From the NCBI GenBank assembly GCA_000721275.1, contig JOFO01000003.1, forward strand, positions 252,335-316,334: a stretch of 64,000 bases of DNA, given 5' to 3'. The stretch's first letter is position 1. Each line of letters begins with the position of its first letter. Positions 9,482-18,258 of the stretch are shown in pieces. A program made the translations under genes and the position numbers. Source of the stretch: Microtetraspora glauca. Lineage in GTDB: Bacteria; Actinomycetota; Actinomycetes; Streptomycetales; Streptomycetaceae. The notes beneath the pieces were generated by a model. That model saw only the letters and a program-made list of their open reading frames with translations, was not told the DNA's origin and made no database searches.

Positions 9482-9768
9482 AGCGAGAGGCGTCGATGGG
9501 GACCAGTAGCGTCGTACGCGAGCCATGAGCGACCCGGGGACGGTGAGAGCCCGGGGGCGAGCCCGACGTGAAGCATCACCCCGGAGCTGCCGGAAGAAAG
9601 CCGCGTGGCCACGCACCACGGCACGCGGTGACTAGACCCGGTGTCGCGACCCCAATGAGGGGGCTTCGGACGGCCACGTCCGGGGCCAAGGAGGGTGGTA
9701 CCGCGGGAGCACGGCTCTCGTCCCTCCGACGGAAGCAGCAATTGTCCGTCCGGAGGAGAGTCCGCCGC
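9482..9768 (+). promoter_or_regulatory. T-box riboswitch (isoleucine) of ileS, translational type
   Basis: An untranslated leader of about 285 bases. The T-box core GGTGGTACCGCGG is at 9694-9706. A short stem I closes with CCGGGG (about 9534-9539) against CCCCGG (9579-9584) and carries the Ile codon ATC at 9575-9577 as likely specifier. After the T-box, TCCCTCCGACGG (9720-9731) is nearly complementary to CCGTCCGGAGGA (9747-9758), which contains the ileS Shine-Dalgarno sequence. This fits the actinobacterial T-box design, where uncharged tRNA-Ile frees the ribosome-binding site instead of preventing a terminator. Confidence 0.9.
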
Positions 9769-12700
9769 ATGACACCGCCGCAGTACCGCCAGGTGCCCGC
9801 CCAGGTCGACCTGCCCGCGCTCGAGCACGCCGTGCTCGACTTCTGGCAGGAGAACAAGGTCTTCGCCAAGTCCCTGGAGCAGTCCGAGGGCCGCCCCGAA
9901 TGGGTCTTCTACGAGGGCCCGCCGACCGCCAACGGCATGCCCGGCGCCCACCACATCGAGGCCCGCGTCTTCAAGGACGTCTTCCCCCGCTTCCGCACCA
10001 TGCGCGGCTACCACGTCGCCCGCAAGGCCGGCTGGGACTGCCACGGCCTGCCGGTGGAGCTCGCCGTCGAGAAGGAGCTGGGCTTCTCCGGCAAGAAGGA
10101 CATCGAGGCGTACGGCATCGCGGAGTTCAACGCGAAGTGCCGCGAGTCCGTGACCCGCCACACCGACGCCTTCGCCGAGCTCACCACCCGCATGGGCTAC
10201 TGGGTCGACATGGACGGCGCCTACCGCACCATGGACCCCTCGTACATCGAGTCGGTCTGGTGGTCGCTCAAGCAGATCTTCGACAAGGGCCTGCTCGTCC
10301 AGGACCACCGCGTCGCCCCCTGGTGCCCCCGCTGCGGCACCGGCCTCTCCGACCACGAGCTCGCCCAGGGCTACGAGACGGTCGTCGACCCCTCGGTCTT
10401 CGTCCGCTTCCCGCTGACCTCCGGCCCCCTCGCCGGCAAGGCCGCGCTCCTCGTCTGGACGACCACCCCGTGGACCCTGGTGTCCAACACGGCCGTCGCC
10501 GCCCACCCCGAGGTCACCTACGTCGTCGCCACCGACGGCGACGAGCGCCTCGTCGTCGCCGAGCCGCTGCTCGACAAGGCCCTCGGCGAGGGCTGGGTCA
10601 CCACCGGCGAGTCCTTCACCGGCAAGGAGATGGAGCGCTGGGCCTACCGGCGCCCCTTCGAGCTGGTCGAGTTCCCGGCCGAGGCGCACTTCGTCGTCAA
10701 CGCCGACTACGTCACCACCGAGGACGGCACCGGTCTCGTCCACCAGTCCCCCGCCTTCGGCGAGGACGACCTCAAGGTCTGCAAGGCGTACGGCCTGCCG
10801 ATGGTCAACCCGGTCCGCCAGGACGGCACCTTCGACGAGGAGCTGCCGCTGGTCGGCGGCATCTTCTTCAAGAAGGCCGACGAGGCCCTGACCGCCGACC
10901 TCGACGCCCGCGGCCTGCTGTACAAGCACGTGCCGTACGAGCACAGCTACCCGCACTGCTGGCGCTGCCACACGGCCCTGCTCTACTACGCGCAGCCGTC
11001 CTGGTACATCCGGACGACCGCCGTCAAGGACCGCCTGCTGGAGGAGAACGAGAACACCAACTGGTTCCCGGACTCCGTCAAGCACGGCCGCTTCGGCGAC
11101 TGGCTGAACAACAACATCGACTGGGCGCTCTCCCGGAACCGCTACTGGGGCACCCCGCTGCCGATCTGGCGCTGCGAGGAGGGCCACCTCACCTGCGTCG
11201 GCTCCCGCGCCGAGCTCACCGAGCTGACCGGCACCGACCAGTCGGCCCTGGACCCGCACCGCCCGTACATCGACGACGTCACCTTCACCTGCCCGGCCGA
11301 GGGCTGCTCCCTCGAAGCCGTCCGTGTCCCCGAGGTCATCGACGCCTGGTACGACTCGGGCTCCATGCCGTTCGCCCAGTACGGCTACCCGTACCAGAAC
11401 AAGGAGCTGTTCGAGAGCCGCTACCCGGCCCAGTTCATCTCCGAGGCCATCGACCAGACCCGCGGCTGGTTCTACACGCTGATGGCCGTCGGCACCCTGG
11501 TCTTCGACAAGTCCTCGTACGAGAACGTGGTCTGCCTCGGCCACATCCTCGCCGAGGACGGCCGCAAGATGTCCAAGCACCTCGGCAACATCCTCCAGCC
11601 GATCCCGCTGATGGACCAGCACGGCGCCGACGCCGTCCGCTGGTTCATGGCGGCCGGCGGCTCCCCCTGGGCGGCCCGCCGCGTCGGCCACGGCACCATC
11701 CAGGAGGTCGTCCGCAAGACCCTCCTCACGTACTGGAACACGGTCGCCTTCCAGGCCCTGTACGCCCGTACGTCCGGCTGGGCACCGTCCGCCGCCGACC
11801 CGGCCCCGGCCGACCGCTCCGTCCTCGACAAGTGGCTGCTGTCCGAGCTGAACACGCTCGTCGCCGAGGCCACCGAGGCGATGGAGGCGTACGACACCCA
11901 GCGCACCGGCAAGCTCCTGTCCGCCTTCGTCGACGACCTCTCCAACTGGTACGTGCGCCGCTCCCGCCGCCGCTTCTGGCAGGGCGACAAGGCGGCCCTG
12001 CGGACCCTGCACGAGGTCGTCGAGACGGTCACCCGGCTGATGGCCCCGCTGACCCCGTTCATCACCGAGCGGGTCTGGCAGGACCTGATCGTCCCGGTCA
12101 CCCCGGACGCCCCCGAGTCGGTCCACCTCGCCACCTGGCCGGAGGCCGACGCGACGCTGGTCGACACCACCCTGTCCGAGCAGATGGTGCTGGTCCGCCG
12201 CCTGGTCGAACTGGGCCGCGCGACCCGCGCCGAGTCCGGCGTGAAGACCCGCCAGCCGCTCTCCCGCGCGCTCGTCGCGGCGAACGGCTTCGCGGCGCTC
12301 TCCCCGGAGCTGCAGGCGCAGATCACCGAGGAGCTGAACGTCACCGCCCTCGCCTCCCTCTCCGAGGTCGGCGGCAGCCTGGTCGACACCACCGCCAAGG
12401 CGAACTTCCGCGCGCTCGGCAAGCGCTTCGGCAAGGGCGTCCAGGACGTCGCCAAGGCCGTCGCCGCGGCCGACGCGGCCGCGCTGGCGCTGGCCCTGCG
12501 GGACGGCGAGGCGAGCCTGGAGGTGAACGGCGAGACGATCACCGTCACCCCCGAGGAGATCATCATCACGGAGACCCCGCGCGAGGGCTGGTCGGTCGCC
12601 TCCGACTCCGGCGCGACCGTCGCCCTGGACCTGGAGATCACCCCCGAGCTGCGCCGCGCCGGCCTGGCCCGGGACGCGATCCGCCTGATCCAGGAGGCCC

Positions 12701-12912
12701 GCAAGAACAGCGGCCTCGACGTCGCCGACCGCATCGCCCTGCGCTGGACCTCCTCCTCGGAGGAGACGGCGGAGGCGCTGACGGTCCACGCGGAGCTGAT
12801 CGCGGACGAGGTCCTGTCGACGGACTACGCCCAGGGCGAGCCGGACGCGGCGTACGGCCCCGCCTTCGAGGACGAGTCCCTGGCCCTCACCTTCCACCTG
12901 CGCAAGGTCTGA
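9769..12912 (+). CDS. ileS: Isoleucyl-tRNA synthetase
   Basis: 1047-residue class I aminoacyl-tRNA synthetase charging tRNA-Ile. The HIGH-equivalent is GAHH near residue 58, after PPTANGMP. The KMSKS motif is KMSKH near residue 600. A long CP1 editing insertion carries WTTTPWTL. The protein is of the long, eukaryote-like IleS type found in actinobacteria and some mupirocin-resistant enzymes. ATG at 9769 lies about 10 bases after GGAGGA; the frame is open upstream but only through the T-box leader. A strong hairpin follows the stop. Confidence 0.97.
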   Translation: MTPPQYRQVPAQVDLPALEHAVLDFWQENKVFAKSLEQSEGRPEWVFYEGPPTANGMPGAHHIEARVFKDVFPRFRTMRGYHVARKAGWDCHGLPVELAVEKELGFSGKKDIEAYGIAEFNAKCRESVTRHTDAFAELTTRMGYWVDMDGAYRTMDPSYIESVWWSLKQIFDKGLLVQDHRVAPWCPRCGTGLSDHELAQGYETVVDPSVFVRFPLTSGPLAGKAALLVWTTTPWTLVSNTAVAAHPEVTYVVATDGDERLVVAEPLLDKALGEGWVTTGESFTGKEMERWAYRRPFELVEFPAEAHFVVNADYVTTEDGTGLVHQSPAFGEDDLKVCKAYGLPMVNPVRQDGTFDEELPLVGGIFFKKADEALTADLDARGLLYKHVPYEHSYPHCWRCHTALLYYAQPSWYIRTTAVKDRLLEENENTNWFPDSVKHGRFGDWLNNNIDWALSRNRYWGTPLPIWRCEEGHLTCVGSRAELTELTGTDQSALDPHRPYIDDVTFTCPAEGCSLEAVRVPEVIDAWYDSGSMPFAQYGYPYQNKELFESRYPAQFISEAIDQTRGWFYTLMAVGTLVFDKSSYENVVCLGHILAEDGRKMSKHLGNILQPIPLMDQHGADAVRWFMAAGGSPWAARRVGHGTIQEVVRKTLLTYWNTVAFQALYARTSGWAPSAADPAPADRSVLDKWLLSELNTLVAEATEAMEAYDTQRTGKLLSAFVDDLSNWYVRRSRRRFWQGDKAALRTLHEVVETVTRLMAPLTPFITERVWQDLIVPVTPDAPESVHLATWPEADATLVDTTLSEQMVLVRRLVELGRATRAESGVKTRQPLSRALVAANGFAALSPELQAQITEELNVTALASLSEVGGSLVDTTAKANFRALGKRFGKGVQDVAKAVAAADAAALALALRDGEASLEVNGETITVTPEEIIITETPREGWSVASDSGATVALDLEITPELRRAGLARDAIRLIQEARKNSGLDVADRIALRWTSSSEETAEALTVHAELIADEVLSTDYAQGEPDAAYGPAFEDESLALTFHLRKV

Positions 12913-12923
12913 GGCACGACGAC

Positions 12924-12963
12924 GGCGCCCGCCCTCCCCGGGAAGCAGGGGAGGGCGGGCGCC
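12924..12963 (+). terminator. Strong terminator after ileS
   Basis: A perfect 16-bp GC-rich stem (12924-12939 with 12948-12963) and an 8-base loop lie 11 bases after the ileS stop. Confidence 0.8.
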
Positions 12964-12994
12964 GCCGTATGCGGAGGAGGGGGCCGGGTACGGC

Positions 12995-13034
12995 GAAGGG
13001 CCAGGGACTGGATCGCTCCAGGTCCTGGCCCTTC
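12995..13034 (-). terminator. Second hairpin, likely for divIVA
   Basis: GAAGGGCCAGGG pairs with CCTGGCCCTTC with one offset, lying 43 bases beyond the divIVA stop on the minus strand. Together with the ileS hairpin it insulates the two convergent genes. Confidence 0.6.
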
Positions 13035-13077
13035 GGCTGCCGACGGCTACGTGCTCACCGCACGCTCAGGCGCCGCC

Positions 13078-14145
13078 TCAGTTGTCGTCCTCGTCGATCA
13101 GGAAGCCGCGCATCGGCGCCGGCGCCTGCTGCATCGGCTGCGGCGCCTGCGGCCGGACCGGAGCCATCGGCTGCGTCATCGCCGGGGACATCTGCTGCTG
13201 ACCGCCGTAGGACGGGGCGCCGCCCATCGACGGACCGCCGCCCATCGGGCTGTTGCCGCCGTACGACGGGGCACCGGCACCGGCGGACGCCATGGACGGG
13301 GCCGGCGGCAGCGAGGCCGTGGCCGGGGTCCGCGGCGGGGCCAGCGAGTCGTCCGCCTGGGTCTCCAGCTGGCGCAGCTGCGACTCCAGGTAGGACTTCA
13401 GACGGGTCCGGTACTCGCGCTCGAAGCCGCGCAGGTCCTCGACCTTGCGCTCCAGCGTGGCGCGGGCGGACTCCAGGGAGCCCATCGCGACGCGGTGCTT
13501 CTCCTGCGCGTCCCGCTCCAGCGCGTCCGCCTTGGCGCGGGCGTCCCGCTCCAGGCCCTCGGCGCGGGAGCGCGCCTCGCCGACGATCTTGTTGGCCTCG
13601 GAGCGGGCCTCGGCGATCGCCTGGTCGGCGGTCTGCTGGGCCAGCGAGAGCACGCGGGCGGCGCTGTCGCCACCGGGCTGCTGCGGCGGCTGCGGCTGCA
13701 TCTGCTGCTGCGGGTGACCCATGGGGCCGCCCTGCATCGGGCCGGGACCCATCGGACCGCCCTGCATCGGGCCCGGACCCATGGGTCCGCCCTGCATGGG
13801 GCCGGCGGGAAGCTGAGGAGCGCCGGAAGGCAGCTGCGGCGGGCCCATCTGCGGCGGCTGCTGCTGTACCGGCGGACCGGATATGGCGGCGGGCACGGGG
13901 GCGCCGGGACCGGGACGGTTGTCCTGCGGCTCCGGCGGCTTGCGCATGGCCTGCTGCTGGTTCTGCGCGGCGGCGCGCGTCGCCGCGGCCAGCTTGGCGC
14001 GCAGGTCCTCGTTCTCGCGGAGCAGGCGGGTCAGCTCGGCCTCGACCTCGTCGAGAAAGGCATCGACCTCGTCCTCGTCATAGCCTTCTCGCAGGCGGAC
14101 GGTCGTGAACTGCTTGTTCCGCACGTCCTCGGGGGTCAGCGGCAT
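13078..14145 (-). CDS. divIVA: DivIVA (Wag31) polar growth scaffold
   Basis: 355-residue coiled-coil protein that marks hyphal tips and recruits wall synthesis; essential in Streptomyces. The N-terminal lipid-binding domain begins MPLTPEDVRNKQF (residues 1-60, ending in the coiled coil DEVEAELTRLL). A Pro/Gln/Gly/Met-rich linker with repeats (about 85-170) leads to a second long coiled coil (about 175-275, AEGLERDARAKADALERD). A Gly/Pro/Gln-rich tail ends in DEDDN. The order coiled coil, PQG-rich linker, coiled coil is typical of Streptomyces DivIVA. It is the last gene of the ftsZ-side cluster, 55 bases from yggT. Confidence 0.96.
   Translation of the reverse strand: MPLTPEDVRNKQFTTVRLREGYDEDEVDAFLDEVEAELTRLLRENEDLRAKLAAATRAAAQNQQQAMRKPPEPQDNRPGPGAPVPAAISGPPVQQQPPQMGPPQLPSGAPQLPAGPMQGGPMGPGPMQGGPMGPGPMQGGPMGHPQQQMQPQPPQQPGGDSAARVLSLAQQTADQAIAEARSEANKIVGEARSRAEGLERDARAKADALERDAQEKHRVAMGSLESARATLERKVEDLRGFEREYRTRLKSYLESQLRQLETQADDSLAPPRTPATASLPPAPSMASAGAGAPSYGGNSPMGGGPSMGGAPSYGGQQQMSPAMTQPMAPVRPQAPQPMQQAPAPMRGFLIDEDDN
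13720..13810 (-). repeat. 30-bp tandem repeat in divIVA linker
   Basis: About three copies of a 30-bp unit encoding MQGGPMGPGP lie in the disordered linker. The unit number is free to vary without breaking the frame. Confidence 0.65.
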
Positions 14146-14200
14146 CTCTTCTTCACCTCTACGTAGTCGTCGGCAGTCGGCAGGACCGTATCGTCCACAC

Positions 14201-14491
14201 TCACCTCGCGAGGGAGTTCACGACGGAGATGAGGATGTAGACGATGATCATCAGAACGAAGAAGGACAGGTCGAGTGCCACGCCCCCGAGACGAAGCGGC
14301 GGGATGAGCCGCCGCAGAAGCTTGAGCGGTGGATCGGTGACAGTGTAGGTGGCCTCCAGAACGACCACCATCGCCTTGCCGGGTTGCCATGAACGGGCGA
14401 ACTGGAAGACGTAGTCCATGACCAGCCGGAAGATCAGAAAGACGAGGAAGCACATCAGCACGATGTAGACCACCTGCAGTGCGACGCCCAT
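14201..14491 (-). CDS. YggT-family membrane protein
   Basis: 96 residues with two hydrophobic segments (about 5-25 and 72-92) joined by a loop containing DPPLKLLRRLIPPLRLGGVALD, the YggT signature. The family sits in division clusters of many Gram-positives (YlmG in Bacillus and Streptococcus) and is linked genetically to division or osmotic tolerance, without known biochemistry. It lies between sepF (77 bases) and divIVA (55 bases). Confidence 0.9.
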   Translation of the reverse strand: MGVALQVVYIVLMCFLVFLIFRLVMDYVFQFARSWQPGKAMVVVLEATYTVTDPPLKLLRRLIPPLRLGGVALDLSFFVLMIIVYILISVVNSLAR

Positions 14492-14568
14492 CCCGCGGTT
14501 CCCTCTCCCCTGGCTCTGCTCTCAGCTTGCTCCGGCCGCTCCCGCGGCCGGTCCGTCCGGTTTCGTTC

Positions 14569-15189
14569 TCAGCTCTGGTTGAAGAATCCGCCCTCTGCGA
14601 TCCGGGCCTTGTCCTCCGCCGTGACATCGACGTTAGCAGGCGACAACAGGAACACCTTCTGCGTCACGCGCTCAATGCTGCCATGGAGCCCGAAGACGAG
14701 TCCGGCGGCAAAGTCGACAAGTCGCTTCGCGTCCGTGTCGTCCATCTCCGTGAGGTTCATGATCACCGGGGTGCCCTCACGGAAGTGTTCCCCGATGGTA
14801 CGGGCCTCGTTGTAGGTCCGCGGGTGCAGCGTGGTGATGCGGTACGGCTCCCGCTCGGACACGACCTTGGGCATGATCACCGGTGCGTTCTTCTCCAGGC
14901 TCGGGCGTTCGGGTGTGATGGATGCCACGGGGGCAATTCGGGCCGGACGACCGCTTTCGGCGAGTACCGGGGCAGAGTGGGCGACCGGCTCCCGGGGCGC
15001 GGGCGGCTGCACCACGCGCACCGGCTCCTCGCGCTCGATCTGGCGCGGCGGGGCCTGCCGGCGCTCCCGCTCGGGTTCCGGCTCCAGCTCGGGCTCGAAG
15101 TCGTCGTCGGGGTCGAAGCCCCGCCCGTCGTACCCATCGTCCTCCACGAGACCGAGGTAGACCGCCATCTTGCGCATCGCGCCGGCCAT
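14569..15189 (-). CDS. sepF: SepF cell-division protein
   Basis: 206-residue Z-ring partner that binds the FtsZ C-terminus and tethers it to membrane, doing the job of the absent FtsA. The amphipathic N-terminus [17 protein letters not shown] is the membrane anchor. An acidic/Arg-rich linker (about 20-90) follows, then the SepF (DUF552) domain from about 110 with [20 protein letters not shown] and the glycine-rich dimer motif [13 protein letters not shown]. It is encoded 122 bases from yggS in the order ftsZ-pgeF-yggS-sepF-yggT-divIVA. Confidence 0.95.
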   Translation of the reverse strand: MAGAMRKMAVYLGLVEDDGYDGRGFDPDDDFEPELEPEPERERRQAPPRQIEREEPVRVVQPPAPREPVAHSAPVLAESGRPARIAPVASITPERPSLEKNAPVIMPKVVSEREPYRITTLHPRTYNEARTIGEHFREGTPVIMNLTEMDDTDAKRLVDFAAGLVFGLHGSIERVTQKVFLLSPANVDVTAEDKARIAEGGFFNQS

Positions 15190-15311
15190 GCTCCGATTCC
15201 TCCGCTCTGTGGTGGATCGGCCTCGTCACCAAGTGCCCGCGATCCACGGGGTCACCCCGCCGTTCGCGGAATGACCATATTTTCTGCTGTGGTCCGACCT
15301 GCTTCGCGACG

Positions 15312-16031
15312 TTACCCGAGCTTCGGGCGCACACCGAGTACCGCCGTACCGACGCGTACGTGTGTCGCCCCGGCAGCGATGGCGTCCTCGAGGTCCGCGC
15401 TCATGCCCGCCGACACCATGTTCGCAGCCGGACGGGCCGCGCGCAGGGCAGTCGACAAATCCATCAGCCGGTCGAAGGCGGCGCGTTGCCGTCCGGCGTA
15501 CGCGCCGACGAGGGGCGCGACGGTCATCAGGCCGTCGAGCCGCAGTCCGGGCGCCGCGTCGACGGCCGACGCCAACTCCGCCACGCCGTCCGGCGCCACG
15601 CCGCCGCGGTCGCCCCGTCCGCCGGCCTCGGCGTCGAGGGCGACCTGGATCAGGCAGCCGAGCTCGCGTCCGGCCTTCTCCGCCGCGGCGGAGAGGGACG
15701 AGACGAGCTTGAGCCGGTCGACGGACTGCACCACATCGGCATAACCCACCACGGATCTGACCTTGTTGGTCTGCAACTGACCGACGAAGTGCCAGGTGAG
15801 ATCGAGGTCGGCGCAGGCCGCCGCCTTGGGCGCGGCGTCCTGGTCGCGGTTCTCCGCCACGTGCCGCACGCCGAGCCCGTGCAGGATCCGCACGTCGCTC
15901 GCCGGGTAGGTCTTGGTGACCACGATGAGGGTCACGTCCTCGCGGGGGCGCCCGGCGGCGGCGCAGGCGGCCGCGATCCGCTCCTCCACCCGCGCGAGGT
16001 TCTCCGCGAGTTCGGCCTTACGGTCCGTCAT
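15312..16031 (-). CDS. YggS-family PLP-binding protein (PLP homeostasis)
   Basis: 239 residues with an alanine-racemase-like TIM barrel. TLIVVTKTYPASDV contains the PLP-binding lysine; the family motif HFVGQLQTNKVR and the C-terminal SAGMSADLEDAIAAGATHVRVGT phosphate-binding region are clear. YggS/PLPBP proteins bind PLP and balance the free pool; no racemase activity is expected. ATG 16031 is 5 bases beyond the pgeF stop, so translation is probably coupled. The frame extends upstream only into pgeF. Confidence 0.93.
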   Translation of the reverse strand: MTDRKAELAENLARVEERIAAACAAAGRPREDVTLIVVTKTYPASDVRILHGLGVRHVAENRDQDAAPKAAACADLDLTWHFVGQLQTNKVRSVVGYADVVQSVDRLKLVSSLSAAAEKAGRELGCLIQVALDAEAGGRGDRGGVAPDGVAELASAVDAAPGLRLDGLMTVAPLVGAYAGRQRAAFDRLMDLSTALRAARPAANMVSAGMSADLEDAIAAGATHVRVGTAVLGVRPKLG

Positions 16032-16036
16032 GCCTC

Positions 16037-16771
16037 TTACCTGCCCAACCAGACATATCCCGCGAGTCGCCCCGTGGTGCGATCGCGTCGGTACGAGAAG
16101 TGGTCCCGGGACTCCAGGGTGCAGACCCCGGCGTCCGTGACGTCGGTGACCCCGAGCCGCGCCAGCTGGGCGCGGACCCCGGCGGCGACGTCGACGGCCG
16201 GGGTGCCCCAGCTGGTCTCGGCGTACGCGCCGGGTTCGACGGCGGCGACCTCGGCGCGCAGCGCCTCGGGGACCTCGTAGCAGCGTCCGCACACGGCGGG
16301 GCCGGTGCGGGCGGTGATCCGGCCGGGCTCGGCGCCGAGTCCGGTCATCGCCTCGACGGCGGCGGGGACGACCCCGGCGACCATGCCGGGGCGTCCGGCG
16401 TGGGCGGCGGCGACGACCCCGGCGACCGGGTCGGCGAGGAGGACGGGGACGCAGTCCGCGGTGAGGACGGCGAGGCCGAGTCCGCGGCGGGTGGTGACGA
16501 CCGCGTCGACGGCGGGGACGGCCCCGCCGTCCTCCCACGGCCCGTCGACCACGGCGACGCCGGCGCCGTGCACCTGGTTCATCCAGACCACGAGCGACGG
16601 GTCGAGCCCCAGCTCGGCGGCGGCGCGCGCCCGGTTGGCCCGGACGGCGGCGGGGTCGTCCCCGACGGCCCCGCCGAGGTTGAGCTCCTCGTACGGAACG
16701 GCGCTCACCCCGCCCCACCGGTCGGTGAAGGCGAAGTGCGCGCCGTTCGTGGTGAAGCGGTGCCCTATCAC
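16037..16771 (-). CDS. pgeF: Polyphenol oxidase/laccase-domain protein (PgeF, YlmD type)
   Basis: 244-residue Cu-oxidase_4 (DUF152) protein. [13 protein letters not shown] and [14 protein letters not shown] carry the conserved Cys and His ligands, and the C-terminal region includes [12 protein letters not shown]. coli PgeF edits peptidoglycan precursors by removing wrongly incorporated L-Ser, and other members act on purine nucleosides; which applies here is unknown. GTG 16771 overlaps the ftsZ stop by 4 bases (GTGA), so it is coupled to ftsZ. Confidence 0.92.
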   Translation of the reverse strand: MIGHRFTTNGAHFAFTDRWGGVSAVPYEELNLGGAVGDDPAAVRANRARAAAELGLDPSLVVWMNQVHGAGVAVVDGPWEDGGAVPAVDAVVTTRRGLGLAVLTADCVPVLLADPVAGVVAAAHAGRPGMVAGVVPAAVEAMTGLGAEPGRITARTGPAVCGRCYEVPEALRAEVAAVEPGAYAETSWGTPAVDVAAGVRAQLARLGVTDVTDAGVCTLESRDHFSYRRDRTTGRLAGYVWLGR

Positions 16772-17979
16772 TTGAGGAAGTCCGGCACGTCCAGCTCCTC
16801 GGCGGGGCTGTCCGTGTACGGGCGGGCCGGCGGGACGACCGGCGGGGCGGGCGGCAGCGGCGCCTCGGCGGCCGGGGCCGGCTCGGCGGGGGCGGCCGGG
16901 GGCTCCTCGCGGGGCGTCACGGTGCCGAGGCCGCCGAGCGGGCGGGGGGTCTCGGTGACGCGGGGGGCCGGGGCCGGCTCCTCGCGCTTGGCGGAGACCG
17001 AGCCGATGATGTTGTCCCGGCGGGCCGGCGGCTGGCCGCCGTCGAAGCCGGCCGCGATGACGGTGACCCGGACCTCGTCGCCGAGGGCGTCGTCGATGAC
17101 GGCGCCGAAGATGATGTTGGCCTCCGGGTGGGCGGCCTCGCTGACCAGCTGGGCGGCCTCGTTGATCTCGAAGAGGCCGAGGTCGCTGCCGCCGGAGATG
17201 GAGAGCAGCACGCCGCGGGCGCCGTCGATGGACGCCTCCAGGAGCGGCGAGGAGATCGCCATCTCGGCGGCGGCCACCGCGCGGTCGTCGCCGCGGGCGG
17301 AACCGATGCCCATGAGGGCGGAACCGGCCTCGGACATGACCGACTTGACGTCGGCGAAGTCGAGGTTGATCAGACCCGGGGTGGTGATCAGGTCGGTGAT
17401 GCCCTGGACGCCGCTGAGCAGGACCTGGTCGGCCGACTTGAAGGCGTCGAGGACGGACACCTGGCGGTCCGAGATGGACAGCAGGCGGTCGTTGGGGATG
17501 ACGATGAGGGTGTCGACCTCTTCGCGGAGCTCGGCGATGCCGTCCTCCGCCTGGTTGGCGCGGCGCCGGCCCTCGAAGGTGAAGGGGCGGGTGACCACGC
17601 CGATGGTCAGGGCGCCGAGCGAGCGCGCGATGTTGGCGACGACGGGCGCGCCGCCGGTGCCGGTGCCGCCGCCCTCGCCGGCGGTGACGAAGACCATGTC
17701 GGCCCCCTTGAGGACCTCCTCGATCTCCTCGCGGTGGTCCTCGGCGGCCTTGCGGCCGACGGCCGGGTTGGCCCCGGCCCCGAGGCCGCGGGTGAGTTCG
17801 CGGCCGACGTCGAGCTTGACGTCGGCGTCGCTCATCAACAGTGCCTGTGCGTCGGTGTTGATGGCGATGAACTCGACACCCTTGAGACCGACCTCGATCA
17901 TTCGGTTGATGGCATTGACACCACCGCCGCCGACACCGATGACCTTGATGACTGCGAGGTAGTTCTGCGGTGCTGCCAC
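16768..17979 (-). CDS. ftsZ: Cell-division GTPase FtsZ
   Basis: 403-residue tubulin homologue forming the Z-ring or Z-ladders. The GTP-binding signature GGGTGTGG is at 103-110, the T7 loop NLDFADV lies near 205, and the C-terminal binding peptide DVPDFLK ends a Pro/Ala-rich linker. I choose GTG at 17979 ([13 protein letters not shown]) rather than the upstream ATG at 18015, because GAGAGG lies about 8 bases before it and family proteins begin there. The 279-base region upstream of it probably holds several promoters, since ftsZ is up-regulated for sporulation septation in Streptomyces. Confidence 0.97.
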   Translation of the reverse strand: MAAPQNYLAVIKVIGVGGGGVNAINRMIEVGLKGVEFIAINTDAQALLMSDADVKLDVGRELTRGLGAGANPAVGRKAAEDHREEIEEVLKGADMVFVTAGEGGGTGTGGAPVVANIARSLGALTIGVVTRPFTFEGRRRANQAEDGIAELREEVDTLIVIPNDRLLSISDRQVSVLDAFKSADQVLLSGVQGITDLITTPGLINLDFADVKSVMSEAGSALMGIGSARGDDRAVAAAEMAISSPLLEASIDGARGVLLSISGGSDLGLFEINEAAQLVSEAAHPEANIIFGAVIDDALGDEVRVTVIAAGFDGGQPPARRDNIIGSVSAKREEPAPAPRVTETPRPLGGLGTVTPREEPPAAPAEPAPAAEAPLPPAPPVVPPARPYTDSPAEELDVPDFLK

Positions 17980-18258
17980 GTCGAAGGCCTCTCGCCTCGA
18001 GTTACGTGTCGTCATTGCGCGGTGGTTGGCGCGCCGCGACGACGGATGCCGATGGGGTGGTCCGTTGCGCCGACCCCAACCCTAACGTTGAAGTTTAGGG
18101 TTACCAGTGTCTCTGTTCGCTGGACTCTTCCGAACAGGACACTAAGTCGACTAGCCGCGCGCGTTCAACGAACACGCCGAACCTCCCGTTTTTCTTTTCA
18201 CCCTATGTGATCACCCGTAGCGGTGGCCAACCAGGGTGCTGGCCAGCGCCGATGCGCG
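17980..18258 (-). promoter_or_regulatory. ftsQ-ftsZ intergenic regulatory region
   Basis: No gene. This stretch is clearly less GC-rich than its neighbours. It holds an inverted repeat AACCCTAA (18078-18085) / TTAGGGTT (18095-18102), about 100 bases before the ftsZ start, and a GACAC (18138-18142), the core of the WhiA motif. In S. coelicolor the matching interval carries several ftsZ promoters, one developmentally induced; their exact positions are not identifiable here. Confidence 0.7.
18078..18102. repeat. Inverted repeat AACCCTAA...TTAGGGTT upstream of ftsZ
   Basis: Perfect 8-bp arms around a 9-base centre (CGTTGAAGT). It could be a protein-binding dyad or a hairpin in a long ftsZ leader. 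Confidence 0.7.

Noticed and set aside
9421..12897. 1158-residue minus-strand frame opposite ileS
   Set aside because: Exact mirror of the IleRS gene with no recognisable motif.
16768..18015. Longer FtsZ starting at ATG 18015
   Set aside because: No ribosome-binding site; GTG 17979 has one and matches the usual FtsZ N-terminus.
18078..18102. Telomere-like repeat because of AACCCTAA/TTAGGGTT
   Set aside because: Only one inverted pair in a core gene region; Streptomyces telomeres are GC-rich palindromes at chromosome ends.
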